This document shows positions 33,258 to 45,385 of a stretch of 64,000 nucleotides of DNA, piece after piece. The first letter of the stretch is position 1; each line of letters starts with the position of its first letter. Under the pieces are notes generated by a model. The model saw only the letters and a list, made by a program, of their open reading frames with translations. It ran no database searches and was not told the DNA's origin. The DNA comes from Mesotaenium endlicherianum (Eukaryota; Streptophyta; Zygnematophyceae; Zygnematales; Mesotaeniaceae), in contig WELA01012428.1 in the NCBI GenBank assembly GCA_009602735.1, positions 42,885-106,884 on the forward strand, in the 5' to 3' direction. The position numbers and the translations under genes were made by a program.

Positions 33258-35335
33258 GCAAGGGTGGATACTGGTGACAAACATGCGGGTCTGCGAAGGA
33301 GCGGCACATGCACTGCACGTGGCTGGAAAAGTCATCACCTGCCACCCCCCAGCAGAGCATACACAGTTACAGCAATAGTATTGCAGCAGGAATAGAAATA
33401 CAAGTCTCCCTGTGCAGTCTCTCTAACAACGAGCATACCTCTTCCGGAGCTGAGTACGAGAAGAGGGAGTCAGCAGCACTACCACTAGCGCTGGCTATGG
33501 CCATGGCTCTTCTAGCCCCAGTTGCTCCTACTGTGCCATGTGGCAGCTCAGGCCTTATGGTGCCAGCTGGCACGTAAGGCTCTGAGCTGGTGCTGGTGCT
33601 GGCAGGGGGAGGCAGGAACCCTGTAGCATCATTCTGCTCAGCGCTCCTCTCATACTCTTCCAGCTCAAGCAGCTCGTCTGCAACGGGTGCGTGCCTGCAA
33701 GGTAGGAGTAGACAGCGCTGCTGTAATCATGCGCAGCACCGCCTTGCAGATGGAGACTGCAGCCATGAGCAGCAGCAGCAGCAGCAGAAGAAGGGCGAGG
33801 TGCTCCTCACGGATTCTCAATGAAGCTGTTGCCCAGCGGGTCGTCAAGAACAAACGTCAAGGGCATCTGCCCCGTGGCACACTGATCAAGCTTTGCCACA
33901 AAAGCATCTATCTTATCGGCCACCACAGCATCCGCCTTCTGCAAATCCCAACCCCATACCAAGAGGCAGGTGTCCACCTCAGGTCACCAGCTGCCTTACA
34001 GGGCTCACAATTTCCAGCCAGAGGGGACGAGAAGGGAAAACAGAGAGAGCCGTAGGCGTGGTCATACGCGGCGCTCATCCTGCAGGTGCCGCAGCTCCTC
34101 AGCAGCCCTCTTGAGCACACCCTCTACCTGTCTCCCAGCCCCAGCTCCAGCCCCAGCCCAGCCAAATAACGATTAAGAAACATGTGTGTAGTAACTTATA
34201 ATCAATGGTGTCTTCTGCATCCTGAAGCCTGGAGGAGGCAGAAGGCGGACTCCCAGGCGGGCAGGGGCTCATACATACAGTGGACAGGGATCCCTGCTGA
34301 GACTCTGGCGGAATCTCAAAGTCCAGCTCCGGTATCTGCAGGCAAGCAGGCAGGCGCCACACCATCCCCAACCCCCTCAATCAAGCACATGCACATTCTC
34401 TTTTCAAGAGACGCCTCAAGGGCAGGCACGGTTGCTAAAAAGCAAGTTCCACTTGCCGCATAGGCAAACAGCACGTCTGCTGATACATTTTTTAAGCTAG
34501 TTGTAAGCTATGCAACGTCAAAAATTACTCGTGCTTGCAGGACTCAGCAACTGCAACCAAGTTGAAGACAGGCCATACATGGGGAAGCAAGTGAGCAACT
34601 CACTTTAATTGTTGCAGTGTCAGACTTCACCACCTGCCTGTTTAGCACCTACAGAAGTCCATTTCCATTTTGGTCCGTCAGCAGAAAAATATATAGCGAG
34701 CATAGGAACAGAAAGATTGAGCCAAAAAGTACAGCTACATGCAAGTAGTCAAGTCATGAAGGGACAACCTCGGTAATCCCAAGACGGACATGAAGAGTGT
34801 GGCGGCACCCCTTTGGTTGCAGCTGCCCGGCTGTTTGCACTTCGTTATTTCTGCTCAGCATCACTTGCCAGCAGCTTGAGCAAGCAATCTGCATGTACGT
34901 CTGAAACAACATGTAACATTTACAGCTGAACGGCGTCCACGAAGACCTGTTCAAGACGACCTACCTTTCGTTGCAGTGGGGGCACTCAAAAGCCATCACC
35001 AACACCTGCACAGACAATCAGGCGGTCCATAAGTTCCATGTTTAACTCTAGCCTACTCTACGAAAAATACAACGAGGCTCCAGCTTTGCTCATAAGCTTC
35101 TATATGAAAGCACCTGTCTGAAGTGGGGGATGTCAACAAGCAAAAGTCTAGTTACACCCTGCTCATGGCACCGCATACAAAGACTTGGAATCTCCTCCGC
35201 AAGCTGCTCATCAACACCTGAGCTCTCTGGCGATTGCAGTGTTGAATTGTAAGAGACATCACTTATGATGACTTGCTCTTCCTTGTCATCTATTGCTGAT
35301 GCCATTGGGCTGCCCATAGCAGGCTCTAGAGACAA
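31877..35335 (-). CDS. ZPR1: ZPR1 zinc-finger protein (522 aa, 15 exons)
   Basis: ZPR1 is a eukaryotic zinc-finger protein that binds eEF1A (as a folding factor) and moves between cytoplasm and nucleus. Exons by splice site and phase: 35335-35114, 35005-34965, 34850-34769, 34648-34604, 34335-34279, 34127-34068, 33938-33811, 33694-33439, 33338-33272, 33107-33037, 32909-32820, 32714-32606, 32509-32418, 32312-32207, 32019-31877; they sum to 523 codons with all phases closing. It has the family's duplicated layout: C4 finger 1 (SLCMRC...FECPHC) with its domain ([24 protein letters not shown]), then finger 2 (CSACAAPSQ...[12 protein letters not shown]) with its domain ([20 protein letters not shown]) and the end motif [18 protein letters not shown] (CA)n(GA)n tract (33171-33254) lies in an intron. 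Start choice: first Met of the first exon. Confidence 0.93.
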
Positions 35336-36108
35336 TGCTCAACTTTCACAGATTTATACGCAATCGCTTATGATGAAAAACGCTACTCGATCAAGTATAA
35401 TCTACATATAGAAGTGGTGCGTTTGGGTGCTCTGCGCTGCAATGTGAACAGAGAAGCTTGAAGAAGCTGCAGATTATCAAATGGTCACACGAGTGTTCGC
35501 AATAGACGTCACAGTTTTAAGAGGCCACCGACAAATGCATTGTGAAGGACCTTGACAAAAGAAAAAGTGATTTGCATATACATATAAAATTTTTATATAG
35601 TTTGGAGCATGACGAAGAGAGCATGAATGTATTGAGGATGTTGGTGTTGGAACCAGTTGGAACAAACTCGACTTTGGTCACCATGCATTTCCAGGAATTT
35701 CGCGGAGAGTCAACTTCATTGCGCGCACCTTCTGCTTTTTATGCACGGATAGTAAGACGACTTACACCACCATAATTGTTACACTTCCGCAATACTTCCT
35801 ATATGAGTCACAAGATGTCCAAACTGCTATTTAAATTTACAAACAGTCCCCATGAGAGGTAACAAATGCCGGTGATGCCTGTTGGGCAGGCCAAAATTTG
35901 CTGACTGGCCGGATAGCAGAAAGCAAGAGTATCAGCATTGCAGATACGCGTAGGTTGAATCATAGGTGGTTTGGTTCTTTACATGAGAACAAGATAATGA
36001 GGCGTGGCAGCTCTGGCAGACTTAGCGAGCTTGACTTTTAGGATACGTAGAGCTGCGAGGCAGCTTTGGGCCGAAGGGCACGGCTTTGCCTCCACAGCTG
36101 CTGCTAGG
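35336..36108. promoter_or_regulatory. Divergent intergenic region, ZPR1 / WDR48-like
   Basis: 773 bp between two opposite start codons; the likely shared promoter region and 5' leaders. No clear TATA box assigned. Confidence 0.45.
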
Positions 36109-39100
36109 ATGCATCGAGTGAGCAGCACGGGGAATGCTTCTGGAGCTTCTCGCGCCCGGAAGGAGCGACGCTTCACCTATGTCCTCCATGGGTCGGATGA
36201 CGCCAAGGTTAGAGTCATATTTGAAAGAGGATACGATTCAGGAAATGCTGCAGACGTTTTCTTAGAACTGAGGCTCCTTAACGACATGCCTAGCAACCTG
36301 CATTAAGGGGATGCCACATCTATTTTCCAAGTAGAGGTTGGGCCTTTTTTTCTTGCTGTCACTCAGACCTTTTGAAATGTCGTGTTGACAGCATTGCTCG
36401 GGTGTAAATGCTCTGCAAGCGGTGGAGCCCACGACCGAGAGCAGTGGTGGTGCTGCTGCATATGGTTCTTGTCTCTTCACAGGAAGCAGAGACGGGACAG
36501 TCAAGAGGTGGGACACTGGCAGGGAACAAGCCTCCTGTGCTGCCACATACGAATCGCACACAGATTGGGTACGTTGCTTCCCTGGCCGGCACTGCGCGTT
36601 CATACTCCTGCTGCTGCTCCTGCGGCTGGTGGTGGTGTTTGAGCAACAATTTCTTGGACACAAGTGCAGGGCAGCATGTTGAGAATCTTGTGTTTGCTCT
36701 TTAAGCGCGACTTTGCCACCTGGAAAGTGGTGGTCTTTACTGACGAGCAAGGCAAGCAGCAAAGTTGGAGAGTGAGCATGAGAACCAATCCATCCTTGTT
36801 GTATCTGTGATGGGATGGGATGGGATGGGATGCGACGGGATGGTGCGGCAGGTGAATGATATTGCCCTGGTGAAAGATAGCCTGCTGGTTTCGTGCTCCT
36901 CAGATGCCAGCATAAAGGTCTCTCTCTCTCTCTCTCTCCCCCCTTTGTGTGTGCGTGTGTGCTGCATTTTGCATCTTGACAGTGCCGTGCATGAGAGGGG
37001 GAGGAGTGGTGCGGCTGGTGCTGCAGGTGTGGCAGGCATACGGAGAAGGGCAGTGCGTGGACACGCTGCGCAAGCACGGCGACTACGTCACCTGCCTGGC
37101 CGCCTCCTCTCAGGTGCTGCTTGGGTTCCTGCCGCCCTCCCAACCCGAGCCCAAGCTTAAGCCACATGTACACAGCAGAGTCTGTCATGCGGGACATCTG
37201 ATATTTGCTGGGGAGTATGTGGCGGGCGGGCAGACGAGCGTGCTGGCGTCCGCGGGATTGGGATGTGAGCTGTACCTGTGGGACGTGGCCCGGGCCATGG
37301 CGCCCCTGAGCTGCACTCTGGACTCGCATGCTGCAGCCGATGAGCCGCTGTCGGTGCCAGCCCCACCACCACCACCACCAGCAGCAGCAGCAGCAGCAGC
37401 AGGTGGACACAGTAGGACACCCGTGGCCGTGAAGGGGCACAAGGAGTCCGTGTATGCGCTGGCCATGAACGACGCTGCCACCGTTATCGTGTCCGGTGGC
37501 ACGGAGAAGGCTGTGAGGGTGTGGGATGCGCGCTCGGGCCAGAAGCAGATGAAGCTGCGCGGGCACACGGACAACGTGCGCGCACTGCTGCTCGACTCCT
37601 CTGGGCGGTACGCGCCCCCACCCCCACCGCCACCCCCACCCCCAGGCTAGGCTCACCAGTCACGAGTGCCACCTCCACATCCACTCTCCTCTGCAGTTTG
37701 CGTGCTCACGGGAAGCATGCGTGGGGTCGGTGGGGTTGCATGGGCAGCTGGTGCTTGTCAGGCTCATCGGACTCCATCATCAGGTCAGTGCTCAGAAGTG
37801 TAAAAAAGGTTTGATGTGCATGCATATATGATGACCATGCCCTTCTCCCTCTCCGTTGTTTCTGGGTGGACTTTCTATCAGTGCCAGCTGATGGCCACAG
37901 CTGCCTCCTCATGAAAAGGGCAGGGGAAGGGCAGGCTGTGGGACTTGGGGCAGCAGAGGTGTGTGCACTCGTACGCTGTGCATACCGACTCCGTGTGGGC
38001 CCTGGCCGCAGACCCGGCCGCATTCCACCGCGTCTACAGCGGCGGCCGCGACGGCTGTGTATGTTGCCCTCACTCACTCTCTCTCTCTCGCTTTCTCCCT
38101 CCCTCTCTCTCTCTCTCTCTCCTCTCGCATGCGCGCGCAGGCTCTCTATGCTCAGCAATGTAGGAGGGGGCGAGGGAGGTGAGCAGGTGTACATGACGGA
38201 CCTGCACACGCGCGACAGTGTGCTGCTGGTGGCGGAGAGGAGCCCCGTGACTCGTCTGGCCTTGGCCATGCAGCAGCAGCAGCAGCAGCCGTCCCTGTGG
38301 GTGGCCACCACAGCATCCAAAGTCAGGCGGTGGCCCGCCACCACTGCGGAGTGCCCGCGCCAGCTGGTGCGCGGCAGCTCGCTGGTGGCGGGCGCCCTGG
38401 GGCTCCAGCGCGCGCGGGCATCCCTGTCCCTGGATGGCGTTCCCCCCCCTGCACCTGTGCGTGCCCCTCTTCTCCTCCTCAACCTCTGGCCTGGTGCCGC
38501 ATACGCTCCATTCTCGGTGCAGGACTGACTGACATGTGGGGTGGGCGTGAGGGTGCACCAGGTCGCGCTGCACAAGGAGGCACTGGAGGAGATTGGAGGC
38601 CATCCGGCCATCGTGCAGCATGCTGTTCTGAATGACCGGCGTCACGTCCTCTCTAAGGTGGGCTACCCTTGCCTGCCTCACCTGCTGCTGCTACGAGAAG
38701 CAGAGGTACCCACCCTTCGTTGGTGCGTCCTCTAGTTTTTGTTGCTAGTCTCATAAGTGTGCCATGTGGCGGGGATGGGAAGGGTGCAGGACAGCGAGGG
38801 GCGCGTTCAGCTGTGGGAAATCACGCGAGGCGCGTGTGTCCGCGATTACGGCATGGTCTCCTTTGAAGACGTGGAAAAAGGGCTCTTTGAGAAAGTGAGT
38901 GGAGTGGAGTTGAGTGGTGTGCGTGCCTCTCCTGTGCCTGGGTCAGGAAGTCACCTGCATAAAATAGATACCGACATGGTTCGGTTGGGGGGGGGGGAGG
39001 GCGCAGGTGAGTGTGCCCTCGTGGTTCAGCGTGGACGTGCGCCTGGGCATGCTGAGTATCCATCTGGAGACGCCGCAGTGCTTCTCCGCTGAGATGTACG

Positions 39101-40168
39101 CTGCCGACTTGCAGATGAAGGGCCTCTCTGAAGAGTTCAAGGTACGCGTCCCTTGTGGACCTCGCTTACTTTCTCGTCTTGCTGGGAAGAGGAGAGGAGG
39201 GTGGGGTGCTGATGGATGGATGCATGTCCCCCCACCCCTCCGCCCTGTGATGCAGATCAATATTGGGCAGGAGACTCTCAAAGGTGTGCTGCACCACTGG
39301 CAGCAGCAACAGCAGCCGCACAGCAAAGAGCACGAGGTGCCCAATGGTGGCCCGCCCCATACGGCCGCCACAGTTTCCCCAGAGGGTGCGAGCGCCACCA
39401 ATGGTCCAGCAGACGACAACGCGGAGTTGCCTGCTGCATTCGACTTCTCTAGGTCCTGCACTCCATCCATAATGACGGAGGGCTCCGAGGGCGGGCCTTG
39501 GCGGCGCAAAGCCAGTGAGCTGGATGGCAGCGAAGATGCGCGGCAGCTGCCCTGGTGGTGCATTGACTGCGTACTCCACAATCAGCTGCCCTCCCAGAAC
39601 CCTGCAAAGTACGTGCTGCTTAAGCAGAGCAATGCCTCATGCGCCCCCCCTGCTCCCTACCCCTCCTGGTTTCTGAGTGAATGATGGACGGAGTGGGCGG
39701 GCGGGGCAGGTGCAGCTTCTTTCTGGAGCCGGCGGCGGAGTCGGGGTTGCAGCCGCTGGCCCAGGGCAAGCTGAGTGCCCCGCGCATCCTGCGCATCCAC
39801 AAGGTGGCCTCCTACGTGACAGAGCGCCTCTCCAGCCCCGACGCCTCCCCCTCTGACCCCCCGCAGGCTGGAGCAGGAGGTAGCATTGAGATCATATGCA
39901 ATGATGAGGTACAGGTGTTTTGCATACTCTAGTACCACAACTCCTTGACGCTCTTAGCCCATGGGGTAAGACCCTAAGCCGCCAAATTATTGACCAGTTG
40001 ACTGCGAATGACTGACTGGCCCAAGAATCCGGTTCCTTGCTGCTGCAGGTTCTTTCTCCAGATATGAGCCTGGCCACTGTCAAGGCCTACATATGGAAGA
40101 AATCAGACGACTTGGCTCTGTCATACCGCACTGCCCGACCCCAGCAGCAGCAGCAGCAGCAGCGGTAA
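36109..40168 (+). CDS. WDR48: WDR48/UAF1-like WD40 protein (746 aa, 14 exons)
   Basis: WDR48 (UAF1) is a beta-propeller cofactor that activates USP1/USP12/USP46-type deubiquitinases; the Arabidopsis member is linked to lateral-root growth. Exons: 36109-36207, 36392-36568, 36852-36917, 37027-37113, 37234-37607, 37748-37783, 37935-38058, 38187-38456, 38562-38657, 38790-38894, 39007-39141, 39256-39608, 39710-39908, 40049-40168; all phases close. WD repeats include [42 protein letters not shown] and [14 protein letters not shown]. The C-terminal part ([38 protein letters not shown]) is the DUF3337/SUMO-like region. Start: MHRVSSTGN resembles plant homologues; ATG 36004 upstream is in frame but less likely. 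The fifth exon could instead begin at 37114, as that intron is open in frame. The protein ends in a Gln run. Confidence 0.92.
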
Positions 40169-40465
40169 GGGATTATGGACGGTGGCGCAGGGCCAGGGCT
40201 GCTGACACGGATGGACTTGAGCAAGTTCTAGATAGATGTACATTCCAATATAAAAAGTTAATGCTCGAAGCAGCCCTGTCCTTGTTTCATGGGGGGTACC
40301 TTTTTGTGGACATGCCTCATGAACTCAGCTATGGTGAAAACGTTCAAGTTGGGGCCCTGCTTGCTTATTTGTAGCTTGCTACATGAAGCTCAAATCAGCA
40401 TAGGTAAAGCTGGAAATTAGTAAGGGTGTATGCCGCACAAGGAATTGCAGGAACTGCAGAGGAGG
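40169..40465. other. Convergent 3' region, WDR48-like / SET gene
   Basis: 297 bp between two converging stop codons. No other feature. Confidence 0.5.
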
Positions 40466-41800
40466 TCATGGAGATGGAGCTGCAAGGCGACTGTAATGTT
40501 GAAATGCTTGCTGCAGGATGAGCTTGCTTGCCAGTCGTTGCCGTGTCACGAGCAGCTGCCGCATCTCCCTGGGAAGCAGCAGCGCCTGCTTCTCCAGAAG
40601 CTCATCCTCCTGGATTGACGTGGGAAATTGTGAGAGTAGCTGTCTTGCTCGCTGGGCTAGTTGAAACGCTGAAACAAATGACAGCCGGCAGACACAAGCT
40701 ATACATCATGAACGGACTTCGGCCCAACTCAAGAGATGCCGCATTGTCATGAGCAAGTAACCACACTGACGGCTGGAGTGGGTGGACAATATATCCAAGA
40801 GCGTGGCTGCTGAGATGGATACATGGGTGTACCTGCAGCCTGCACGCAGTGTCGGCTCACATTAAGATTCACTTCATGAGCACTGCTGCCTGCCCGGAGG
40901 GTGGACTCCAAATGCGTCAGCTCAGCGTCTGTGGTGGCATGCAGCAGCAGCGCGCACTCATACGCTTTTGCGGCCAGCCCCCCTGCCAGTGGGAACCATG
41001 CCCCCTCGCTTGATCAGACAGACCAGCTGAAATTGAGCTGCACGTGCCATTTACATTGTCCAGCAGCAGCAGCAGCAGCAGTGCGAAGAGAGTGCCAACC
41101 CGAGTGCACCCACAAGGGGGCTTCTGCCGGCAGCAGGCAGTAGAGCAGGTCCTCCTTGCGCCGGCGCTGCACTCTGATGGGCTTGTGCACGTCATCCATC
41201 AGGTCCTGCATGCATCCCCCCCCTGCCATCAGCTGCCTAGCGCACGCACACTCCTTGGCCATCCATGCCTCGGTTTTAGCACGCTTTCTGACCTGCACAC
41301 ACGCGTAGAGGTGTGTCTTGTTGGAGGGGTTGACCCGTGGCACAAAGCCATAGAGCAGCAGGAAATCCAGCGTAGAATGTGCGCCGTACGAGATGGTGGC
41401 CTCCTGCTGTGGCCCCAGGGCTGATCCGGCACGCACTTCAAACACTCCTGTTGGCTGCACCCACAGCCTCCCACGTTCAGTGTATACAATCTCACATACT
41501 TGGAATGCCATGCCACTAAAAGCTGCACAACGGAGGAAGTGCAGCAAGAGAGGGAAGGAGCGGACCGTGACATGCCAGGGTGCAGCATGTAGTTGAAGCG
41601 CAGCGTGCGAGCGCCACTTGTACGTGGACGACATCATTTTCCCAGGAGCAGCAGCGGCAGCATTAGTGGAGTGGTTGAGCAGGTCGGCCACGGGCACCAG
41701 CGCCTGCTCAACCACGCCTCTCTCCGCTGCTCACTCAGTCTGCTCTGCTTCTCTTTTGCAGTTGCTCCTGCTTCTAAGCTGCTGGCAATGGCACAGTGTC

Positions 41801-41842
<42 letters not shown>

Positions 41843-42677
41843 ACAAGTTCGAGAACGCCAATTGCCTGCTGAGCAGTGCCGCCCACTGTGACACAGAACG
41901 ACCTTGAGCGCACGCAGCCCACCGCCCACTCAGCATCCCAGCTGTTGCTGCCACCTGGCCATGCGTGGGCCACAGCTTGCACAGTGTCCCTCAAGTGTGC
42001 AGCCGTGGCGTGCGCGGCATCCACGGCGTACTCAGCTTGCAGCTCGCGCACCTCTCCTTCACTCCACCGCATCACCGTCTGCATCCGTGCATGCACCAGT
42101 GTCTCATCAAAACGCTTCGCTCCTTGATTCTCTCCAGCCTTTGCAAGAAAAGGGCCGGAGTATGTGTTACCTCAAAGTGAAGAGGAAGAAGAGGCGCGTA
42201 CGAGGACCAAGCGGAGGAAGGGCAGTGCACAGCTTGCAGTAGCTTCAGGGCTAGCTCCTGTGTGCTACTCGCCAACAGTACATTGTCCATGGGCACTGCG
42301 AGCAGCACACTACCAAGCGGCACGTGCTGCTGCGCTACCAGGCCTCTGTGCACTTGCCCACCTTCATCGTCAGCCAGCCAAGCTTTCAGGGCCACTGGTG
42401 CCAGCTTGGGCTCAACTCCTAATCTCTGCCACACAGCCTCGAATGCTTGCTGGCCTTCTGCTGCAGGTCCTGGTGCTGATACCACACATTTTAGCTTGTT
42501 TGTTCGTGGCCTCTTTGCTGGCCATACCATTCGTTCAAATTGCCTCCGGCCTTGCTCATAGTCAAGCTTAATACATCTTATTGGCTCATTGGTCCTTGCA
42601 TTCGAAGGCAACCACGTCCATACTGAAGTTGCAGAAGTCAAATGTAATGGTAGACATTTTAGCGACTGTGTCATCAC
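40466..42677 (-). CDS. SET-domain protein lysine methyltransferase, LSMT/SETD3 type (about 564 aa)
   Basis: Proteins with a split SET domain followed by a Rubisco-LSMT-type helical domain methylate lysine or histidine of non-histone substrates; the substrate here is not known. Proposed exons: 42677-42171, 42078-41893, 41703-41055, 40982-40833, 40668-40466 (565 codons, phases close). Visible: RGLVAQQHVPLGSVLLAVP at the SET start, SSYAPLLPLHF, RSRSF, ALVPVADLLNHS (the conserved NHS), EATISYGAHSTLDFLLLYGF, and the C-terminal motif FPTSIQEDELLEKQALL. The third exon may contain a further in-frame intron (about 41590-41470), since that stretch fits the family poorly. The N-terminus may be an organelle leader but is not clear. 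A GA tract lies in the second intron. Confidence 0.83.
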
Positions 42678-43161
42678 AACCCGGCTCTAGTTTCCTCTGC
42701 TCAGAGTTGCAGCTGCTGGTGACCGTTGACGATAGTGGGCTCTTAAGTAGCACTGCACTGTAGGCGTAAAGACGAATGTTTTATTAGCTGCTCATGCGTC
42801 CTATGGAAATTGCTCGAAGTCGGTACGTAGACTTGACTTTCTTCAATGGCATCCAGTGGCCCATTCAAATAAGGTCATTCCGAGGAAAAGTTTCAACATC
42901 GTAACTATAATTTCACTATATATGCGTTAGCTTATGACCGAAAATTACAATCGCGTTGCAAGAACGTCAGTCTAGCACTAGTATTGCTTCACTGTAATTA
43001 CTAACAATCTCGTCAATATCATTATTCCCGGCAAAGACCCCTAGGAGCTCCCCTTACTTCCTCACTCGACAAGCCTCGTGTTTATTCTTTGGGTCGCTTC
43101 CCAGGCTCCTTCTTTAGCAACTTCGTCTTAACAGCTGAAATCGGCCAAGACGTAGGGAAGA
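42678..43161. promoter_or_regulatory. Divergent intergenic region, SET gene / J-protein
   Basis: 484 bp between opposite start codons; likely shared promoter. Confidence 0.45.
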
Positions 43162-45385
43162 GTGCCTCTCATGTCTTCTGCTTGCAGCTATGCAAGTAGC
43201 TGCTTCATATTGGTTGGTTCACATTTAATTTCTTTGCAAAGGCCAGGGGAAGGCCCACGTCCAATCTGCCCCTTCCAATCGCGCTGGCCCCTCAACAAGG
43301 GCACTTTGGCTTTGACTTCAGTGCCAAGTAACGCAGTTGGGTATAGGAAAAGTGGGGGAAACACGATAAGGTGTGCTGCGTCAGGGGCGACAGCAGTTGA
43401 GGAGGACTACTATATTATTCTGGGTGTGCCGACTACTGCAGGAAAGGAGGAGCTGAAGCGAGCCTATCGTAAGCTAGCCCTTCAGGTTCTTTCCTTGTCT
43501 CATACTCCTTCACATTATTCTATAGGGAACCAGCAGGAGGATACGAGCTCAATATAACCTACAATGCATGGCTTATTCCAGCCAGTCTGGATTTGAATCG
43601 GTCCTCTTGGATTTGTGACATCACTGATTGCTTCATTCCTCTTCAGCTGAATATCATTAGTAGCAGCACAAAGAAGGGGTGGATTTTATTTTGCAAAATT
43701 GTTTCAAGTGTGGGTCTTGCTGTTATTGCGTGCTTTTTTCTAATTGTCCCTCTTGACTGTCCTTCAACTGCACCTGGAGCAAGGAGGTGCTATCCAGAGA
43801 TGCAATGCTGTATACCAGGTGGAGCATAAACCCATACCCGCAAACGTGGCGTGAGTGTGTGCGTGGGTGTGTGCAGTACCATCCGGACGTGAATTCAGAC
43901 CCGGCAGCAGAGGGCAGGTTCATTGAACTGAGCACTGCTTACGAGGTAATGTTATCCTCGTGTGCTTACTATACTACCAGTCAGATCTGCAGCAGCTGCC
44001 TGCAGGTGCTGACGCTGTGGAACACTGGGGGTGTGGGGGCAGGTGCTGGCAGATGAAGAGCAGCGGGCCGCATACGACAAGTATGGCAAGGCCGGGAAGC
44101 CGGCCTCCGCGTCTCCCTCGGGTGCCGCCTCTGAGGCCTTTGACACGTGGGACGAGTTCAAGCCTCACAAGCGCACGTATGCTCTCCCTCCTCTTTCTGC
44201 TTGTGGGTGGATGTGTGCAAGTGTGCAGGGACGTGTGCATTGCTAGCATATCTGAAAAGTGGCGATTGGCCATAGATTTAGAGGTATTGACATGGGTGGG
44301 ATGGGGAGGTGCTGCGTGCAGGTCGCGCAAGGGCAGTGCCAGGGAGGCAGCAGCCGCAGCAGTGCCAGGTGGCAGCAGTAGCAGCAGCGGAGAGGCGCAG
44401 CTCGGGGACGTGGTGGAGTACCCGCTGTCTGCTGCCGCACAAGCTAGCCACGGTGACGGCCGCTCCAAAGGTGGGTGTCCGTTGCCGCTTTTGCAAATGG
44501 TTCGCTGTGCATCTCGGCTTCTCTCTAGGCCTGACAAGTGTCGCTGTTGTTGGGAGTTGGTGTGGGCGCAGGCGTAGGCTTTGTAGTGGGACGCAACCAA
44601 GGTGCCTCTCCGCATACTGCTGCTTCCCTTGCATCCAGTGCGCGTGATACGTATCCTTGACATGCGCCTGATACACAATGTAGACACATCATCTGACACC
44701 CAGGCATGAACCTTCCATCCATTGTTGACAAACTCCCAAGCGGGATGAGGAACAGCTGGACATAGGTACACGCGACCATGAGGTGCGTCATGTCTGACTC
44801 TTTCTTTCCATCTTGTACTGTGTGCATGACGAGTGTCAGATCGAGGAGACAAGCATAAGCTTCCGCCAGAGGTTCCTCCCTTCACCCCCTCATCTAAGCT
44901 CCTCCCTGATGGACAAGCCCTCCATCCTCCAGTCTCGTTGAATGTTTTACTAGAAACTGGATGCGAGAATGTAGGTAGGCATGCGAGCTGATGGCTGAGG
45001 GTGGTGTTTGTGGGGCATGTAGAGCCTGGAGCTGGTGGAGCTGGAGGTGCTTTTCTGCGAGGAAGGGAGTACTGAGTGGCGTACAGACCCATTGGAGAGC
45101 GCTGCCTTTGCTCGCCTCTCAGACCTCCGGGTTATCCGCTCCGTAAGTTCTGGCTTCAGTTGCAGTTTTTTAAACAAGGTAGAGAGGACTTAGGTGGAAG
45201 AAGCATGTGCAGATGACAGCATGGTATTCACCTGCTTGTTGCATTCTTAAGAAGATTTAGCGTGTTTATGCTTGAATCTGGAGCGCATGCAGGAGTTTGA
45301 CCGCAGGCATGATGCATGGTCGCTGCACGACGATCTTTCTCCAGGTTGCGGAAGCGCGATCTACGAAGAAGAAATCATCGTCTGA
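43162..45385 (+). CDS. Plastid-type J-domain protein (gene model incomplete)
   Basis: A DnaJ/Hsp40 co-chaperone. Exon 1 (43162-43485) encodes a Ser/Arg-rich leader with a plastid-like cleavage region (IRCAASGA), then helices I-II of the J domain (DYYIILGVPTTAGKEELKRA). Exon 2 (43877-43945) carries YHPDV, the HPD loop, and exon 3 (44043-44176) VLADEEQRAAYDKYG. Then come 44322-44470, 44572-44601 (VGFVVGRNQ) and 44704 onward (MNLPSIVDKLPSGM). Late exons 45023-45142 (LVELEVLFCEEGSTEWRTDP) and 45293-45385 (EFDRRHDAWSLHDD) end at TGA 45383-45385. Similar C-terminal parts occur in plant plastid J-proteins of unknown client. The junction after the sixth exon is unsolved: an in-frame TAG (44763-44765) abuts the best donor. 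Confidence 0.75.

Noticed and set aside
36262-37656. 464-codon minus-strand ORF across WDR48-like exons
   Set aside because: Antisense shadow of GC-rich exons and introns. The plus-strand WD40 exons are certain.
40833-40839. 7-nt microexon in the SET gene
   Set aside because: It would need a 21-bp intron; reading straight through 40860-40833 stays in frame and closes the phase.
42139-42170. 32-bp intron in the SET gene
   Set aside because: Too short for this genome. A 92-bp intron to the acceptor before 42078 keeps phase and gives the better family match (MRWSEGE).
43974-45092. 372-codon minus-strand ORF opposite the J-protein gene
   Set aside because: Low-complexity translation of exons and introns of the J-protein on the other strand; no domain.
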